Shown: positions 47,121 through 55,258 of the stretch, piece after piece
Layout of the letters: each line of letters begins with the position of its first letter
Numbering within the stretch: the first letter of the stretch is position 1
Origin: Corynebacterium sp. p3-SID1056
GTDB taxonomy: Bacteria; Actinomycetota; Actinomycetes; Mycobacteriales; Mycobacteriaceae
Direction of reading: 5' to 3'
Assembly (NCBI RefSeq): GCF_025152525.1
Contig: NZ_JALXXL010000001.1
Coordinates: 62,001-126,000, forward strand
Length of the DNA stretch: 64,000 bases
The notes under the pieces: model-generated
Told to the model about the DNA's origin: nothing
The model's database searches: none
What the model saw: only the letters and a program-made list of their open reading frames with translations
Translations under genes and position numbers: made by a program

Positions 47121-47813
47121 ATGACACACACGCACCACCAGGCACGCACGTTTCGTTCACTTGCCAGCATTGTCTGCGTCTGCGCCCTTGGCCTGAGCGC
47201 ATGCAGCCAAGGCGAGAGCGCAAGCGATACCTCCTCCGCCGCCCCAGCTTCCTCCGAGACCAAAGAAGCAGCGACGTCCGCAACTACGACTACGGCTGAG
47301 GAAACGAGCTCGGCGGTGTCGAGTGCAACGCAGGCGTCGACAAGCGATCAGCCCCAGCGCATCGCCACCGCTTCCAACCCCTTCACAATGGAGGACGTGC
47401 GTGTCACTCAACAGCATGCGGCTGACGTGACCCTGCAGGACATTCGAGTCGGGCAGCATGAGGGTTTTGACCGAGTGGTGTTTGAATACGCGGGCACCGG
47501 CGTGCCCAGCTACCTCGCCGGCTATACCGAGACCCCGCTGCAGCAGGCCTCGGGCAACCCGGTTTCGGTACCCGGCAATGCGTATTTAGAGCTCATCGTG
47601 CAGGGCACAGCGGGCGACATGATGCGCGCCGACGAGCCAATTACCCAAAACGGATCCAAGGGGCTGAGCACCCGTACCGTGCAGGACGTCAACCTCGCCG
47701 CCATCTTCGAGGCGGATTCGCAGTTTTTCATCGGGCTTAACCGGCAGCGCGGATTCCACGTCTACACGCTGGAGAATCCGACACGGATCGTCGTCGATAT
47801 CGAAGCGAACTAG
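47121..47813 (+). CDS. AMIN-like domain lipoprotein
   Basis: A 230-residue lipoprotein with lipobox LSAC and lipidated Cys28. A Ser/Thr/Ala-rich linker (30-80) leads to a beta-rich domain of about 130 residues. The pattern GFDRVVFEYAG...PTRIVVDIEAN resembles AMIN-type domains, which bind peptidoglycan or secretin partners. It is divergent from dapB and followed by a strong terminator. The role in the envelope is inferred. Confidence 0.8.
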   Translation: MTHTHHQARTFRSLASIVCVCALGLSACSQGESASDTSSAAPASSETKEAATSATTTTAEETSSAVSSATQASTSDQPQRIATASNPFTMEDVRVTQQHAADVTLQDIRVGQHEGFDRVVFEYAGTGVPSYLAGYTETPLQQASGNPVSVPGNAYLELIVQGTAGDMMRADEPITQNGSKGLSTRTVQDVNLAAIFEADSQFFIGLNRQRGFHVYTLENPTRIVVDIEAN

Positions 47814-47840
47814 CCAGCACCTCTATCTTCGCGCCGCATG

Positions 47841-47882
47841 CGGGCACGCGTTTTGGGTTGTACCCACGCGTGCCCGTTTTAT
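47841..47882 (+). terminator. Rho-independent terminator after the lipoprotein gene
   Basis: An 11-bp stem (CGGGCACGCGT and its complement), an inner GGG/CCC pair and a TTTTAT tail make a canonical terminator. Confidence 0.92.
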
Positions 47883-48073
47883 ATTTCGCAATACACCGAG
47901 CGTCATCGTCCGTTGCATGCCGCAGCGACACCCGAGTCCGGAATTGGTAACCTGTGCCACATAATCATTTGCGAGTGACCGCTATTGCTGCGTATCGTTC
48001 GCTATTATCTACAACTACCCACCAACAGATTTTCTCGCCGGCGACAATTCGCCGACTGTGAAAGGTAACGCAC

Positions 48074-48856
48074 ATGTTTGATCCGTACAGGCGGCCCACG
48101 GTGGCCGTGATCGGCGCGGGCCCCGCTGGTGCCACCGCCGCTGCCGAGTGCTCGTTTTCCGGTTTCGACACCACGCTCTTTGATAAGCGCAGCACCGTTG
48201 GCGGCCACCTCACCGCACCTGACGCAGAGCCAGTGTCGAAGCACTTCCGCTACCGCACCCCATATCTCAAGGTGACGAAGGTGGACGGCTCTGCCGCGTC
48301 CGCCGCCCGCCACCTCGCCGCTGCCGTCAACGCGGGCGGCGCGCAATTCCGCGCGAACACCACCGTGACGAAGGCGTCGTTTAACGAGGGCGAAGGACAG
48401 TGGGAAGTCACGTTCAGCGGTGCCGACGGCACTACAGGCACCGAGCGCTTCGACATTCTCATCCGCGCAACAGGTGAATCCTCCCCGTGGATTGAGGTCC
48501 CGGGCCGGCCGAACATCGCGGCAGACGAGCTCTACCTGCACCACGGAGCCGAGGTCGTCGGCCTGCCGAACGCACTATTTGTCGACGGTCCCTTCCCCAC
48601 CGACCGCGCGCTGAAGCGTCACCCGCTCGCTGTCTTCGAGGCACGTGGCGACTACGCACGCCGCTACGCCCGCCAGCTGGAGATCCGCGGCCCGGGTGCG
48701 CTCACCGTCAAGCGAGACAAGTGGCTTGTCCAACCCGGTGCCGTCCGCGGCATCCGCTCCAAGCTGTCCGAATTTGACCCCGCCGCGCATCAGTTCCAGC
48801 GCGCCTCCAACTACGCGGACGAGGCACGTAAGTCCGCCCGCACCCTCGCCGACTAA
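48074..48856 (+). CDS. Short FAD/NAD(P)-binding oxidoreductase-like protein
   Basis: A 260-residue protein starts with a dinucleotide-binding Rossmann motif (VAVIGAGPAGATAAAE) and a second landmark DKRSTVGGHL typical of flavin monooxygenases. At about 260 residues it is much shorter than FMO or Baeyer-Villiger enzymes and lacks a recognisable second NADP domain. It may be a helper flavoprotein or a degenerate enzyme. GAAAGG precedes the ATG. It is followed 30 bp later by a DUF2236 gene in the same direction. Confidence 0.72.
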   Translation: MFDPYRRPTVAVIGAGPAGATAAAECSFSGFDTTLFDKRSTVGGHLTAPDAEPVSKHFRYRTPYLKVTKVDGSAASAARHLAAAVNAGGAQFRANTTVTKASFNEGEGQWEVTFSGADGTTGTERFDILIRATGESSPWIEVPGRPNIAADELYLHHGAEVVGLPNALFVDGPFPTDRALKRHPLAVFEARGDYARRYARQLEIRGPGALTVKRDKWLVQPGAVRGIRSKLSEFDPAAHQFQRASNYADEARKSARTLAD

Positions 48857-48886
48857 CGCTTACAACGCTGCTTTAAAGGAGACATC

Positions 48887-49801
48887 ATGACTACCGTTCA
48901 CCCACCCAAGAACGACGCAACGGACACCGCCGCGGCGGCCGACCCTGTTACCGACATCGCCGCGCCGCAAGCGGGCCTGCCCGAGCTGGGCCCAGACTCG
49001 ATTTTGTGGAACCGTTTCGGAGATTGGCGCTCCGCTTTTGTCGCCCTTTCTGCTGGCGTGCTGCAGATCGCGCACCGCGACATCAGCCGCTCGCTGGTTC
49101 AGCAATCCAACGTGTTTGATAACGAGGTCGCTCGCCTCGTGCGCTCTGCGTTCCCGATCATCCGCGCGGTCTACGAAGGCCCCGAGGTTGGCTCGATGAT
49201 CCGCGACTTCCACAAAGACATCAAGGGCACGCACCCGGATGGCTCCCGTTACCACTCGCTTAACCCCGAGGTGTACTACTGGGCGCACGCCACCTTCGCC
49301 GCGATGCCCTACCTGCTCGCGGGCAACTTCATGCCGGATATGAACCGCGCAGAAAAGGAGCAGCTCTTCCAGGAGTGCCGCACCTGGTACAGCTTCTACG
49401 GAGTCGCCGAGCCGGATGACGCGCCGAAGACCTACGACGAGTACGTCGACTACATGGACGCGATGATTGACAAGCTGGGCCCCAGCGAGACCATCGACCG
49501 CTCCCGCATCATCAACGGGCTCACCCTCGACACCCCGGACCCGTCGGTACCGAAGTGGGCATGGAAGCCGGTCGCGCCTTACGTGTCGAAGCTGCTGCTC
49601 TGGGTCGCTATCGGCATGATCCCGGACAAGCTGCGCGACAAGCTTGGCTGGGAGTGGACGAAGTCCGACGCCCGTCGCCTCAAGGCGCTGTCCACCGGCA
49701 CACGCCTCGTCTTCTCGGTCCTGCCGCGCAAGGTTCGCATGGTGCCGATTGCCTCTCGCGCCTTCGAGAAGGCCGAAGCCGAGGGCGGATTCCACTACTA
49801 A
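48887..49801 (+). CDS. Oxygenase MpaB family protein (DUF2236), copy 1
   Basis: A 304-residue DUF2236 protein. The family signature is clear: RDFH(109)-x3-KG(114)-x-HPDG and W132-x-H134-AT. In characterised relatives (rubber oxygenase Lcp, fungal MpaB') a haem or metal centre in this fold cleaves isoprenoid double bonds with O2 and gives carbonyl products. The substrate here is unknown. AAAGGAG precedes the ATG. It forms a two-gene unit with the small flavoprotein. A paralogue lies at 52473. Confidence 0.85.
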   Translation: MTTVHPPKNDATDTAAAADPVTDIAAPQAGLPELGPDSILWNRFGDWRSAFVALSAGVLQIAHRDISRSLVQQSNVFDNEVARLVRSAFPIIRAVYEGPEVGSMIRDFHKDIKGTHPDGSRYHSLNPEVYYWAHATFAAMPYLLAGNFMPDMNRAEKEQLFQECRTWYSFYGVAEPDDAPKTYDEYVDYMDAMIDKLGPSETIDRSRIINGLTLDTPDPSVPKWAWKPVAPYVSKLLLWVAIGMIPDKLRDKLGWEWTKSDARRLKALSTGTRLVFSVLPRKVRMVPIASRAFEKAEAEGGFHY

Positions 49802-49824
49802 ACGATCCACTGCTCAACGCTTCT

Positions 49825-49861
49825 AGCGCCAGGCGCTCGCATGTCGCGGGTACCTGGCGCT
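49825..49861 (+). terminator. Hairpin after the first DUF2236 gene
   Basis: AGCGCCAGG and CCTGGCGCT form a 9-bp stem around a 19-nt loop just after the stop codon. There is no U tract. Confidence 0.6.
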
Positions 49862-49919
49862 TGTGCATGTGTTCAGCGTGGCAGTGCCGGTGGCCTGTCC
49901 CCGCCTTGCGCACCAACCC

Positions 49920-49941
49920 CAAATGGAGCTAGCTCCATTTG
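49920..49941. repeat. Perfect 22-bp palindrome containing GGAGCTAGCTCC, copy 2
   Basis: The core AATGGAGCTAGCTCCATT extends to a perfect 22-bp palindrome between two convergent genes. A 17-bp part occurs again at 42306. Confidence 0.65.
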
Positions 49942-49972
49942 CACCTGCGCCGACCGGGAAGCGGCAGCGACG

Positions 49973-50030
49973 AAAAAAGCCCGGCGAGCCACTCCCACGA
50001 TGCTTCACACCGCGGCAGCGCTGGCCGGGC
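49973..50030 (-). terminator. Terminator of the DUF6230-DUF6114 operon
   Basis: On the minus strand GCCCGGC and GCCGGGC are separated by 44 nt and followed by TTTTTT. Further pairing closes the long loop in part. Confidence 0.55.
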
Positions 50031-50056
50031 AGGCAGGCAATTTAAAGGCAGACTAT

Positions 50057-51508
50057 TTAAGGAACGGTGAGTCGCACCGAGGGAGCTTCGAAAGCCTGGC
50101 CGTAGAGCGACACCATTTCCATCGTGACGCCAGTCAGGGAAATCTCCTTCATCAGCATGTCGGGGATCTCCACATTCGGCACCGGGTGGCGATCCGGCAC
50201 CCCGAGCTGATCAAGCACCGAGTTGATGTCGCCGCTCAAATCCACCGTCACCGGGAGGGTGCGCACATCGCGCACCGCCGGCGTCGCGGTCAGCCCCGTG
50301 GCGACCACTTTGACCGGGCCGTCGATCACTTTCGTGTCCACGTTGCCCGTGCGCAGCTGCGCTCCGCCACCGAACCCCGGGATCTTCAGCCCGAGGTTGT
50401 GTCCGACGAGACGATCGCCGGTGAGGATCAACGCACGCTTTGGCGTGCCACCAACGTTGACATAATCCAGCGTGGCGTGCACATTGCCCGTGATGGTGAC
50501 CTTATCGGCGGTCACGGTTGCTGGTGCTGCCGCAGGTGCAAGCGGCCCAGCCGCCCGCGCACCTGCGCCCGGGCCCGGGGTAGGACTCGGCACCGGGCTC
50601 GTTGGGCTCGTCGGGCTCTTCGGCGTCGCCTGCGTGCTCGGGCGGGCCGGGCTCTGTGTACTCGTGGCACCGCCTGGCGGTGGAGGCACGTTGACCGAAG
50701 GCACCGGCACCTTGGGAAGCTCGGGCAGTTCAACCGGTGGCGTTGGCAGTTGCGGGAGCTGCACTGCCGGCTGCGCCACCTTGCGCTCCGATTCCTGCGC
50801 GGATACAGCCTGCGTATCGCCAAGCAGGAGACCAACGAGCGCAGTTGCCGCCGCTATCGCAACGATGGAGTTGAGCGCAGTGCCACCACCGAGGCGGGTA
50901 CTACCGCCGCGCTTTTCATCGTGTGCTTCGTGGTCTGTGAACGCGTCGTCAGCAAATGGATCGTAGTCTTCTTCCTCTTCGTCCTCCTTGACGCGCCGCT
51001 TCCTCTTCGCCTTCTTCGGCGTCTCGGCAGTCTCGCCGTCCCCGCCTTCCCAGCCGAGGGCGAGCGCACCGCCAACGATGCCGAAGAGCGAGCCGATGAC
51101 AAAGCCGCCAAGGTTCGAGGTCGGCAGCGCAATCACAGCCACAATGATGGCGAGCACGCCAAGGTACACCGCGGTCGCTGGCTGCAGCCAGCAGCCCAGC
51201 CCGAACATGAATAACAGGACGCCGATCAGCAGCGTGGATACACCGGACACCGTGGAAATCATCACCAAGATGTCCGAGACCTCCACCGTGATGTAGGCAG
51301 GCGCGGCGATGACGAAACCGGAGATCATCATGAGCAAGCCCGGGATAAAGGGCCGGTGACGCCGCCACTGCTTGAAGCGTTGCGCCGCGCTGCGTTGCTC
51401 TGGCTCGGTGGTTTCAGCACTCGCAGTGCTTGACGCCCCGTCGACAAGCGAATCCTGCCCAGATTCCTGAAGGTTGTGCGGGTCTTTCGGATCAGAGACC
51501 GCAGGCAT
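50057..51508 (-). CDS. DUF6114 membrane protein fused to an extracytoplasmic beta-domain
   Basis: A 483-residue protein. Residues about 45-155 form the four-segment DUF6114 unit (RRHRPFIPGLLMMISG, NLGGFVIGSLFGIVGGALALGW). An acidic/basic cytoplasmic linker, a fifth membrane segment (about 213-233) and a Pro/Thr/Ser-rich spacer follow. The last 150 residues are a beta-type domain that should lie outside the cell. Function unknown. ATG 51508 is favoured over GTG 51514. It overlaps the upstream DUF6230 gene, so the two are coupled. Confidence 0.82.
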   Translation of the reverse strand: MPAVSDPKDPHNLQESGQDSLVDGASSTASAETTEPEQRSAAQRFKQWRRHRPFIPGLLMMISGFVIAAPAYITVEVSDILVMISTVSGVSTLLIGVLLFMFGLGCWLQPATAVYLGVLAIIVAVIALPTSNLGGFVIGSLFGIVGGALALGWEGGDGETAETPKKAKRKRRVKEDEEEEDYDPFADDAFTDHEAHDEKRGGSTRLGGGTALNSIVAIAAATALVGLLLGDTQAVSAQESERKVAQPAVQLPQLPTPPVELPELPKVPVPSVNVPPPPGGATSTQSPARPSTQATPKSPTSPTSPVPSPTPGPGAGARAAGPLAPAAAPATVTADKVTITGNVHATLDYVNVGGTPKRALILTGDRLVGHNLGLKIPGFGGGAQLRTGNVDTKVIDGPVKVVATGLTATPAVRDVRTLPVTVDLSGDINSVLDQLGVPDRHPVPNVEIPDMLMKEISLTGVTMEMVSLYGQAFEAPSVRLTVP

Positions 51509-52076
51509 TCTCACTGCCCCTCTCCACGGTCACGCCCACGCCGTTGGCGGCAAGGTACTCCACGCCGATGGAGGTAGTGGTGATGTCGTCCGCGCTCAGG
51601 GTGACCTTGCTCGAGTGCAGGCCCCAGGTGCCGGGGGCGGCTTGCTGGACGACCTGGTTGGCGTCGATGCCGACGTTGGCGTCGGTAAGCTGCAGCGCGC
51701 CCTTAATGTCGTTCGCACCCACCACCAGGTTGCGCACCTCCACGCTCTTGTCACCGTTGGCGCGCAGGGCGAGGGTGCCCTCCCCGACCATCGGCAGATC
51801 CGGCAAGCTCGCAGACAGGCAGAGGTTCGACGCGTAGGCGTGGCCGAACTTGAGGCGAGCGACAGGAATGGTGTTGTCCTCTTGCATCTGCTCACTGTCC
51901 ACGAACAGCGCGAAGTCCTCGCCGTCAAGGTGCTCCATGCTCACCTTGAAAAAAGTGCCTGAGAGCGCGAGGTTTGCGGTCAACCCACCTTGCGCCACAG
52001 CGATACCGGTCGCGCCGAACGCGGCCAAGCCCGCGGTGAGCGCGACTGCGGACTTCTTCCAGTTGATTTTCCCCAT
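51492..52076 (-). CDS. DUF6230 family secreted protein
   Basis: A 194-residue protein beginning MGKINWKKSAVALTAG with a signal peptide or N-terminal anchor and a beta-rich body. It matches the style of DUF6230 proteins that accompany DUF6114 genes in Streptomyces. Those were once called cholesterol esterases without proof. Two cysteines (Cys86 region NLCLSA and Cys192 near the C terminus) could pair. GAAAGG precedes the ATG. It is the first gene of the DUF6230-DUF6114 unit. Confidence 0.82.
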   Translation of the reverse strand: MGKINWKKSAVALTAGLAAFGATGIAVAQGGLTANLALSGTFFKVSMEHLDGEDFALFVDSEQMQEDNTIPVARLKFGHAYASNLCLSASLPDLPMVGEGTLALRANGDKSVEVRNLVVGANDIKGALQLTDANVGIDANQVVQQAAPGTWGLHSSKVTLSADDITTTSIGVEYLAANGVGVTVERGSENACGL

Positions 52077-52472
52077 GGGGTCTACCTTTCATCAATGGGA
52101 AACCGTGAACTTTTTGTACTCCTGCTCACTCCCGTTTCGCGCACGTTAGGCCACAACGCGCCCGCAGGATAGAAGCGGGCGAAGCGTCCGAAACGACACA
52201 ATCGAGTATGATTCGCCACACACTACCACGCATTGGGTGGCACGCAACAACTCTCGCGCGGACGTGTGTCACATCCATGCAATCCTCGCATGCGCCAGGC
52301 CCGAGCGTGGTTCCGCTCCGGCGCAAACACCTTTCGGAGCACGCCGGATACTAAGCAGCATGGAATATTTTCGCTTCGAAAAGTGTGTGGCCTATCCCCC
52401 ATAGACGCAGTTTCTGTGCTACCGTTCACATATTCACCGTGATGTCTACAAGCACATGAAAAGAGGCAACTG
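52077..52472. other. 396-bp divergent intergenic region of the DUF6230 and second DUF2236 genes
   Basis: No convincing gene is present. CATACT on the minus strand at 52205-52210 may be the -10 of the DUF6230 unit, with a leader of about 120 nt. TACCGT at 52420-52425 may serve the DUF2236 gene. AT-rich short repeats (TTCACATATTCACCGTGA) near 52424-52441 could be an operator. Confidence 0.4.
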
Positions 52473-53507
52473 ATGTCTACGCCAGTTTCCGCCGACAAGT
52501 CCAAGGGCGGCAAGCGCGAGATCCGCCGCTCCCCTCTCGGCCCGGATTCCCTCCTGTGGAAGTGGGGCTCGGATAACCGTATCCAGCTACTCCGCGGCTA
52601 CACGGGCATCATGCAGAACATGCACCCCGCGATCGGCCAGTCCCTGCTGGATCACTCCAAGTTCTTTGAGGAGCCCTTCGCACGCCTGGAGCGTTCCACC
52701 CCGCAGATCATCATGTCCATTTATGACGACGAGGGCCTGTCCAAGCAGATCCGCGACTACCACACCACCATTAAGGGCACGCTGCGTAACGGCGAGCGCT
52801 ACCACTCCATGAACCCGGAGACCTTCTGGTGGGCGCACGCCACCTTCGTCTACCGCGTCATCTACGCACAGGAGCTCTTCGGCACCCCCTTCACCCACGA
52901 GGAGAAGGACCAGATTGTCCGCGAGGGCGTGACCTGGTGGGACAAGTACGGCATGTCCGAGCGTCCGGTCATCGACAACTATGATGACCTGCTCGCCTAC
53001 ATGGACGAGATGGTCGAGACCGTGCTCGAGCGCAACGAGACTGTCGACTTCGCGCTGCGCACCGCACGCGAAGAGATGATCACTCCGCCCGACGGCGTGC
53101 CGCTGAAGGTGTGGAAGGTCATTTGGAAGCCGGTCATGCGCCCCGTCATCTGGCTGACCTACGGCACCCTGCCGGAGAAGGAACGCCGCATCCTCGGCCT
53201 CGAGTGGACCAAGCGCGACCAGAAGCGCTTCGACCGCATTGCCAAGCTGGTCAAGAAGGTCTTCGAGATCCTGCCCGAGGACAAGCGATACATGGAGCCG
53301 GGCCGTTCGCAGATGATCAAGCACGGCATGATCGACGGCAAGTACAAAGAGCCGCGCAACATCGCGCCGTACAACAATGGCGGTGACCCGGAGGAAGAGC
53401 TCAAGGCCGCTGACGGTATTACCGTCTCCGCACGCAAGCCCGGTGAGACCGGCACAGACGGCGACGATGGAGCAGCCGCCCGCCGCGCCGCAGGTTGCCC
53501 GTTCTAG
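52473..53507 (+). CDS. Oxygenase MpaB family protein (DUF2236), copy 2
   Basis: A 344-residue paralogue of the protein at 48887. The shared motifs are RDYH(97)-x3-KG(102) and W120-A-H122-AT. Both also share PDSxLW near the N terminus and LxxEWTKxDxxR near the C terminus. It has a longer charged tail (300-344) ending in GCPF. No signal peptide is seen. AGAGG precedes the ATG. A haem-dependent oxygenase role is inferred from the family. It is followed by an aldehyde dehydrogenase gene after a hairpin. Confidence 0.85.
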   Translation: MSTPVSADKSKGGKREIRRSPLGPDSLLWKWGSDNRIQLLRGYTGIMQNMHPAIGQSLLDHSKFFEEPFARLERSTPQIIMSIYDDEGLSKQIRDYHTTIKGTLRNGERYHSMNPETFWWAHATFVYRVIYAQELFGTPFTHEEKDQIVREGVTWWDKYGMSERPVIDNYDDLLAYMDEMVETVLERNETVDFALRTAREEMITPPDGVPLKVWKVIWKPVMRPVIWLTYGTLPEKERRILGLEWTKRDQKRFDRIAKLVKKVFEILPEDKRYMEPGRSQMIKHGMIDGKYKEPRNIAPYNNGGDPEEELKAADGITVSARKPGETGTDGDDGAAARRAAGCPF

Positions 53508-53524
53508 CCCTATCCCCTTAACGC

Positions 53525-53560
53525 CACGCCCCAGGTTCGCACCCCGCAACCTGGGGCGTG
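53525..53560 (+). terminator. Hairpin between the second DUF2236 gene and the aldehyde dehydrogenase gene
   Basis: A perfect 13-bp stem (CACGCCCCAGGTT and its complement) with a 10-nt loop. No U tract follows, so read-through is possible. Confidence 0.75.
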
Positions 53561-53598
53561 CGCCCTTGCACACAGCACACCACTTTTTGGAGAACCCC

Positions 53599-55182
53599 AT
53601 GCCAATTCAGCGCTTGAAGGCCCAACCGCTTCCCGAGCACTTCCACGAGATGCTGCTCAATCTCACAACCAACCACGCCACCGGTTCGCTGTACAGCGGC
53701 GAGCGCCAGGAGGTGACCTCCCCCTTCGTCGATGCACCCCTCGGCTGGGTCGGCGCTGGCACCACAGCAGATGTCGACGAGGCATTCCGCCGCGCCCGCG
53801 CCGCCCAAAAGGCCTGGGCAGCGCGCGATATCGACGAGCGCGTAACAGTCCTCTCCCGCTTCCACGACCTGGTCTACCGCAACCAGGACCTGCTTGCCGA
53901 CGTCGTGCAGCTCGAAACCGGCAAAGACCGCACCGCAGCTTTCGACGAGGTCCTCGACGTCCTCAACAACGCTCGCTACTACTGCAACAAAGCTGAAGCC
54001 CTGTTGTCGGACACGAAGCAGGCCGGCGCCTTCCCGCTCATCTCTAAAACCGTCCTACAACGCGTGCCGAAGGGCATCGTTGGTCAGATCAGCCCCTGGA
54101 ACTACCCGCTCGCGCTCGGCGTCTCCGACGCGGTCGCCGCGCTCATTGCCGGCAATGGCGTCGTGGCCAAGCCCGACTGGCAGACCCCGTTTTCCAACCT
54201 CATCGCGTTGCATCTCCTCATCGAGGCTGGGCTGCCCCGCGACCTGTTCCAAATCGTCACCGGCTCCGGTCGCGAAGTCGGCCACGCCATCTCTACCCAG
54301 TGCGACTACCTCATGTTCACCGGCTCGACCCAGACCGGCAAGATTCTCGGCGAGACCGTCGGTGCGCGTCTCGTGGGCTACTCCGCTGAGCTTGGCGGCA
54401 AAAACCCGATGCTCATCGCCCCTGACGCGGACGTCGAAAAGCATATCGACACCATCGCCACGGCCTGCTTCTCCAACTCGGGGCAGCTGTGCGTATCGAT
54501 CGAGCGCATCTACGTACCCGACGCGATCTTCGACCGCTTCATCGACGCCTTCCGGAAAGCAACCGAATCGATCACGCTTGGTGCCGGGTTGAACTGGGAC
54601 TACGAGATGGGCTCGCTGATCAACCAGGACCAGCTCGAGCGTGTGCAGGCGTTTGTCGACGATGCGCTGTCCAAGGGCGCCACCCTGGTCACCGGCGGCA
54701 AGGCGCGGCCGGACATCGGCCCCTTCCACTTCGAGCCGACAATCCTCATCGACCTCGGCCCGGACACCGACTTGGAGGCGCAGGAAGTCTTCGGCCCAGT
54801 GGTCTACGTGCAGCGCGTGCGCGATATGGACGAGGCCGTCGAGCTGGCCAACTCGCTAGACTACGGGCTCAACGCCTCCGTCTTCGGTGCGCCCAAGACC
54901 GCGTGGGCGCTGGCCAAGCGGATCGAGTCCGGCAGCGTCACCATTAACGACGGCTACGCGTCGTCCTGGGCGGCAATCTCCACCCCGCTGGGCGGCGTGA
55001 AGCAGTCCGGCCTCGCCCGCCGTCACGGTCCTGAGGGAATCACCAAGTACACGGAGCCGAAGAACATCTCCGAACAGCGCATCATGCCGATGCGGGGGCC
55101 GGCCCAGCTGCCGCGCAGGTACTACGGCAGGCTGTTGAGCACCGCGCTGAACCTCGGCAAGAAGCTGCGCTTCCTCCCCTAG
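53599..55182 (+). CDS. Succinate-semialdehyde dehydrogenase-type aldehyde dehydrogenase (GabD2-like)
   Basis: A 527-residue NAD(P)-dependent aldehyde dehydrogenase. The catalytic Glu is in ELGGKNPM and the catalytic Cys in SNSGQLCVSIERIYV. The length and the motif SPWNYPLALGVSD match the actinobacterial succinate-semialdehyde dehydrogenase (GabD2) group. Beside DUF2236 oxygenases it may oxidise another aldehyde. The C terminus is basic and amphipathic (RRYYGRLLSTALNLGKKLRFLP region). GGAG precedes ATG 53599. Confidence 0.9.
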   Translation: MPIQRLKAQPLPEHFHEMLLNLTTNHATGSLYSGERQEVTSPFVDAPLGWVGAGTTADVDEAFRRARAAQKAWAARDIDERVTVLSRFHDLVYRNQDLLADVVQLETGKDRTAAFDEVLDVLNNARYYCNKAEALLSDTKQAGAFPLISKTVLQRVPKGIVGQISPWNYPLALGVSDAVAALIAGNGVVAKPDWQTPFSNLIALHLLIEAGLPRDLFQIVTGSGREVGHAISTQCDYLMFTGSTQTGKILGETVGARLVGYSAELGGKNPMLIAPDADVEKHIDTIATACFSNSGQLCVSIERIYVPDAIFDRFIDAFRKATESITLGAGLNWDYEMGSLINQDQLERVQAFVDDALSKGATLVTGGKARPDIGPFHFEPTILIDLGPDTDLEAQEVFGPVVYVQRVRDMDEAVELANSLDYGLNASVFGAPKTAWALAKRIESGSVTINDGYASSWAAISTPLGGVKQSGLARRHGPEGITKYTEPKNISEQRIMPMRGPAQLPRRYYGRLLSTALNLGKKLRFLP

Positions 55183-55205
55183 CGCGCAGCCTATCGCGCA
55201 GCAGA

Positions 55206-55232
55206 AAACGCCTCCCGCTGTGGGAGGCGTTT
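55206..55232. terminator. Bidirectional terminator between the aldehyde dehydrogenase gene and pnp
   Basis: A perfect 11-bp stem (AAACGCCTCCC and its complement), with TTT within the stem end on either strand, between convergent genes. Confidence 0.9.
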
Positions 55233-55258
55233 CGCTTGTCGCTCAAAGGCGAGGCGCG

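Noticed and set aside
52233..52442. 69-codon open frame in the 396-bp intergenic region
   Set aside because: No ribosome site and no conserved-looking features; it crosses likely promoter elements.
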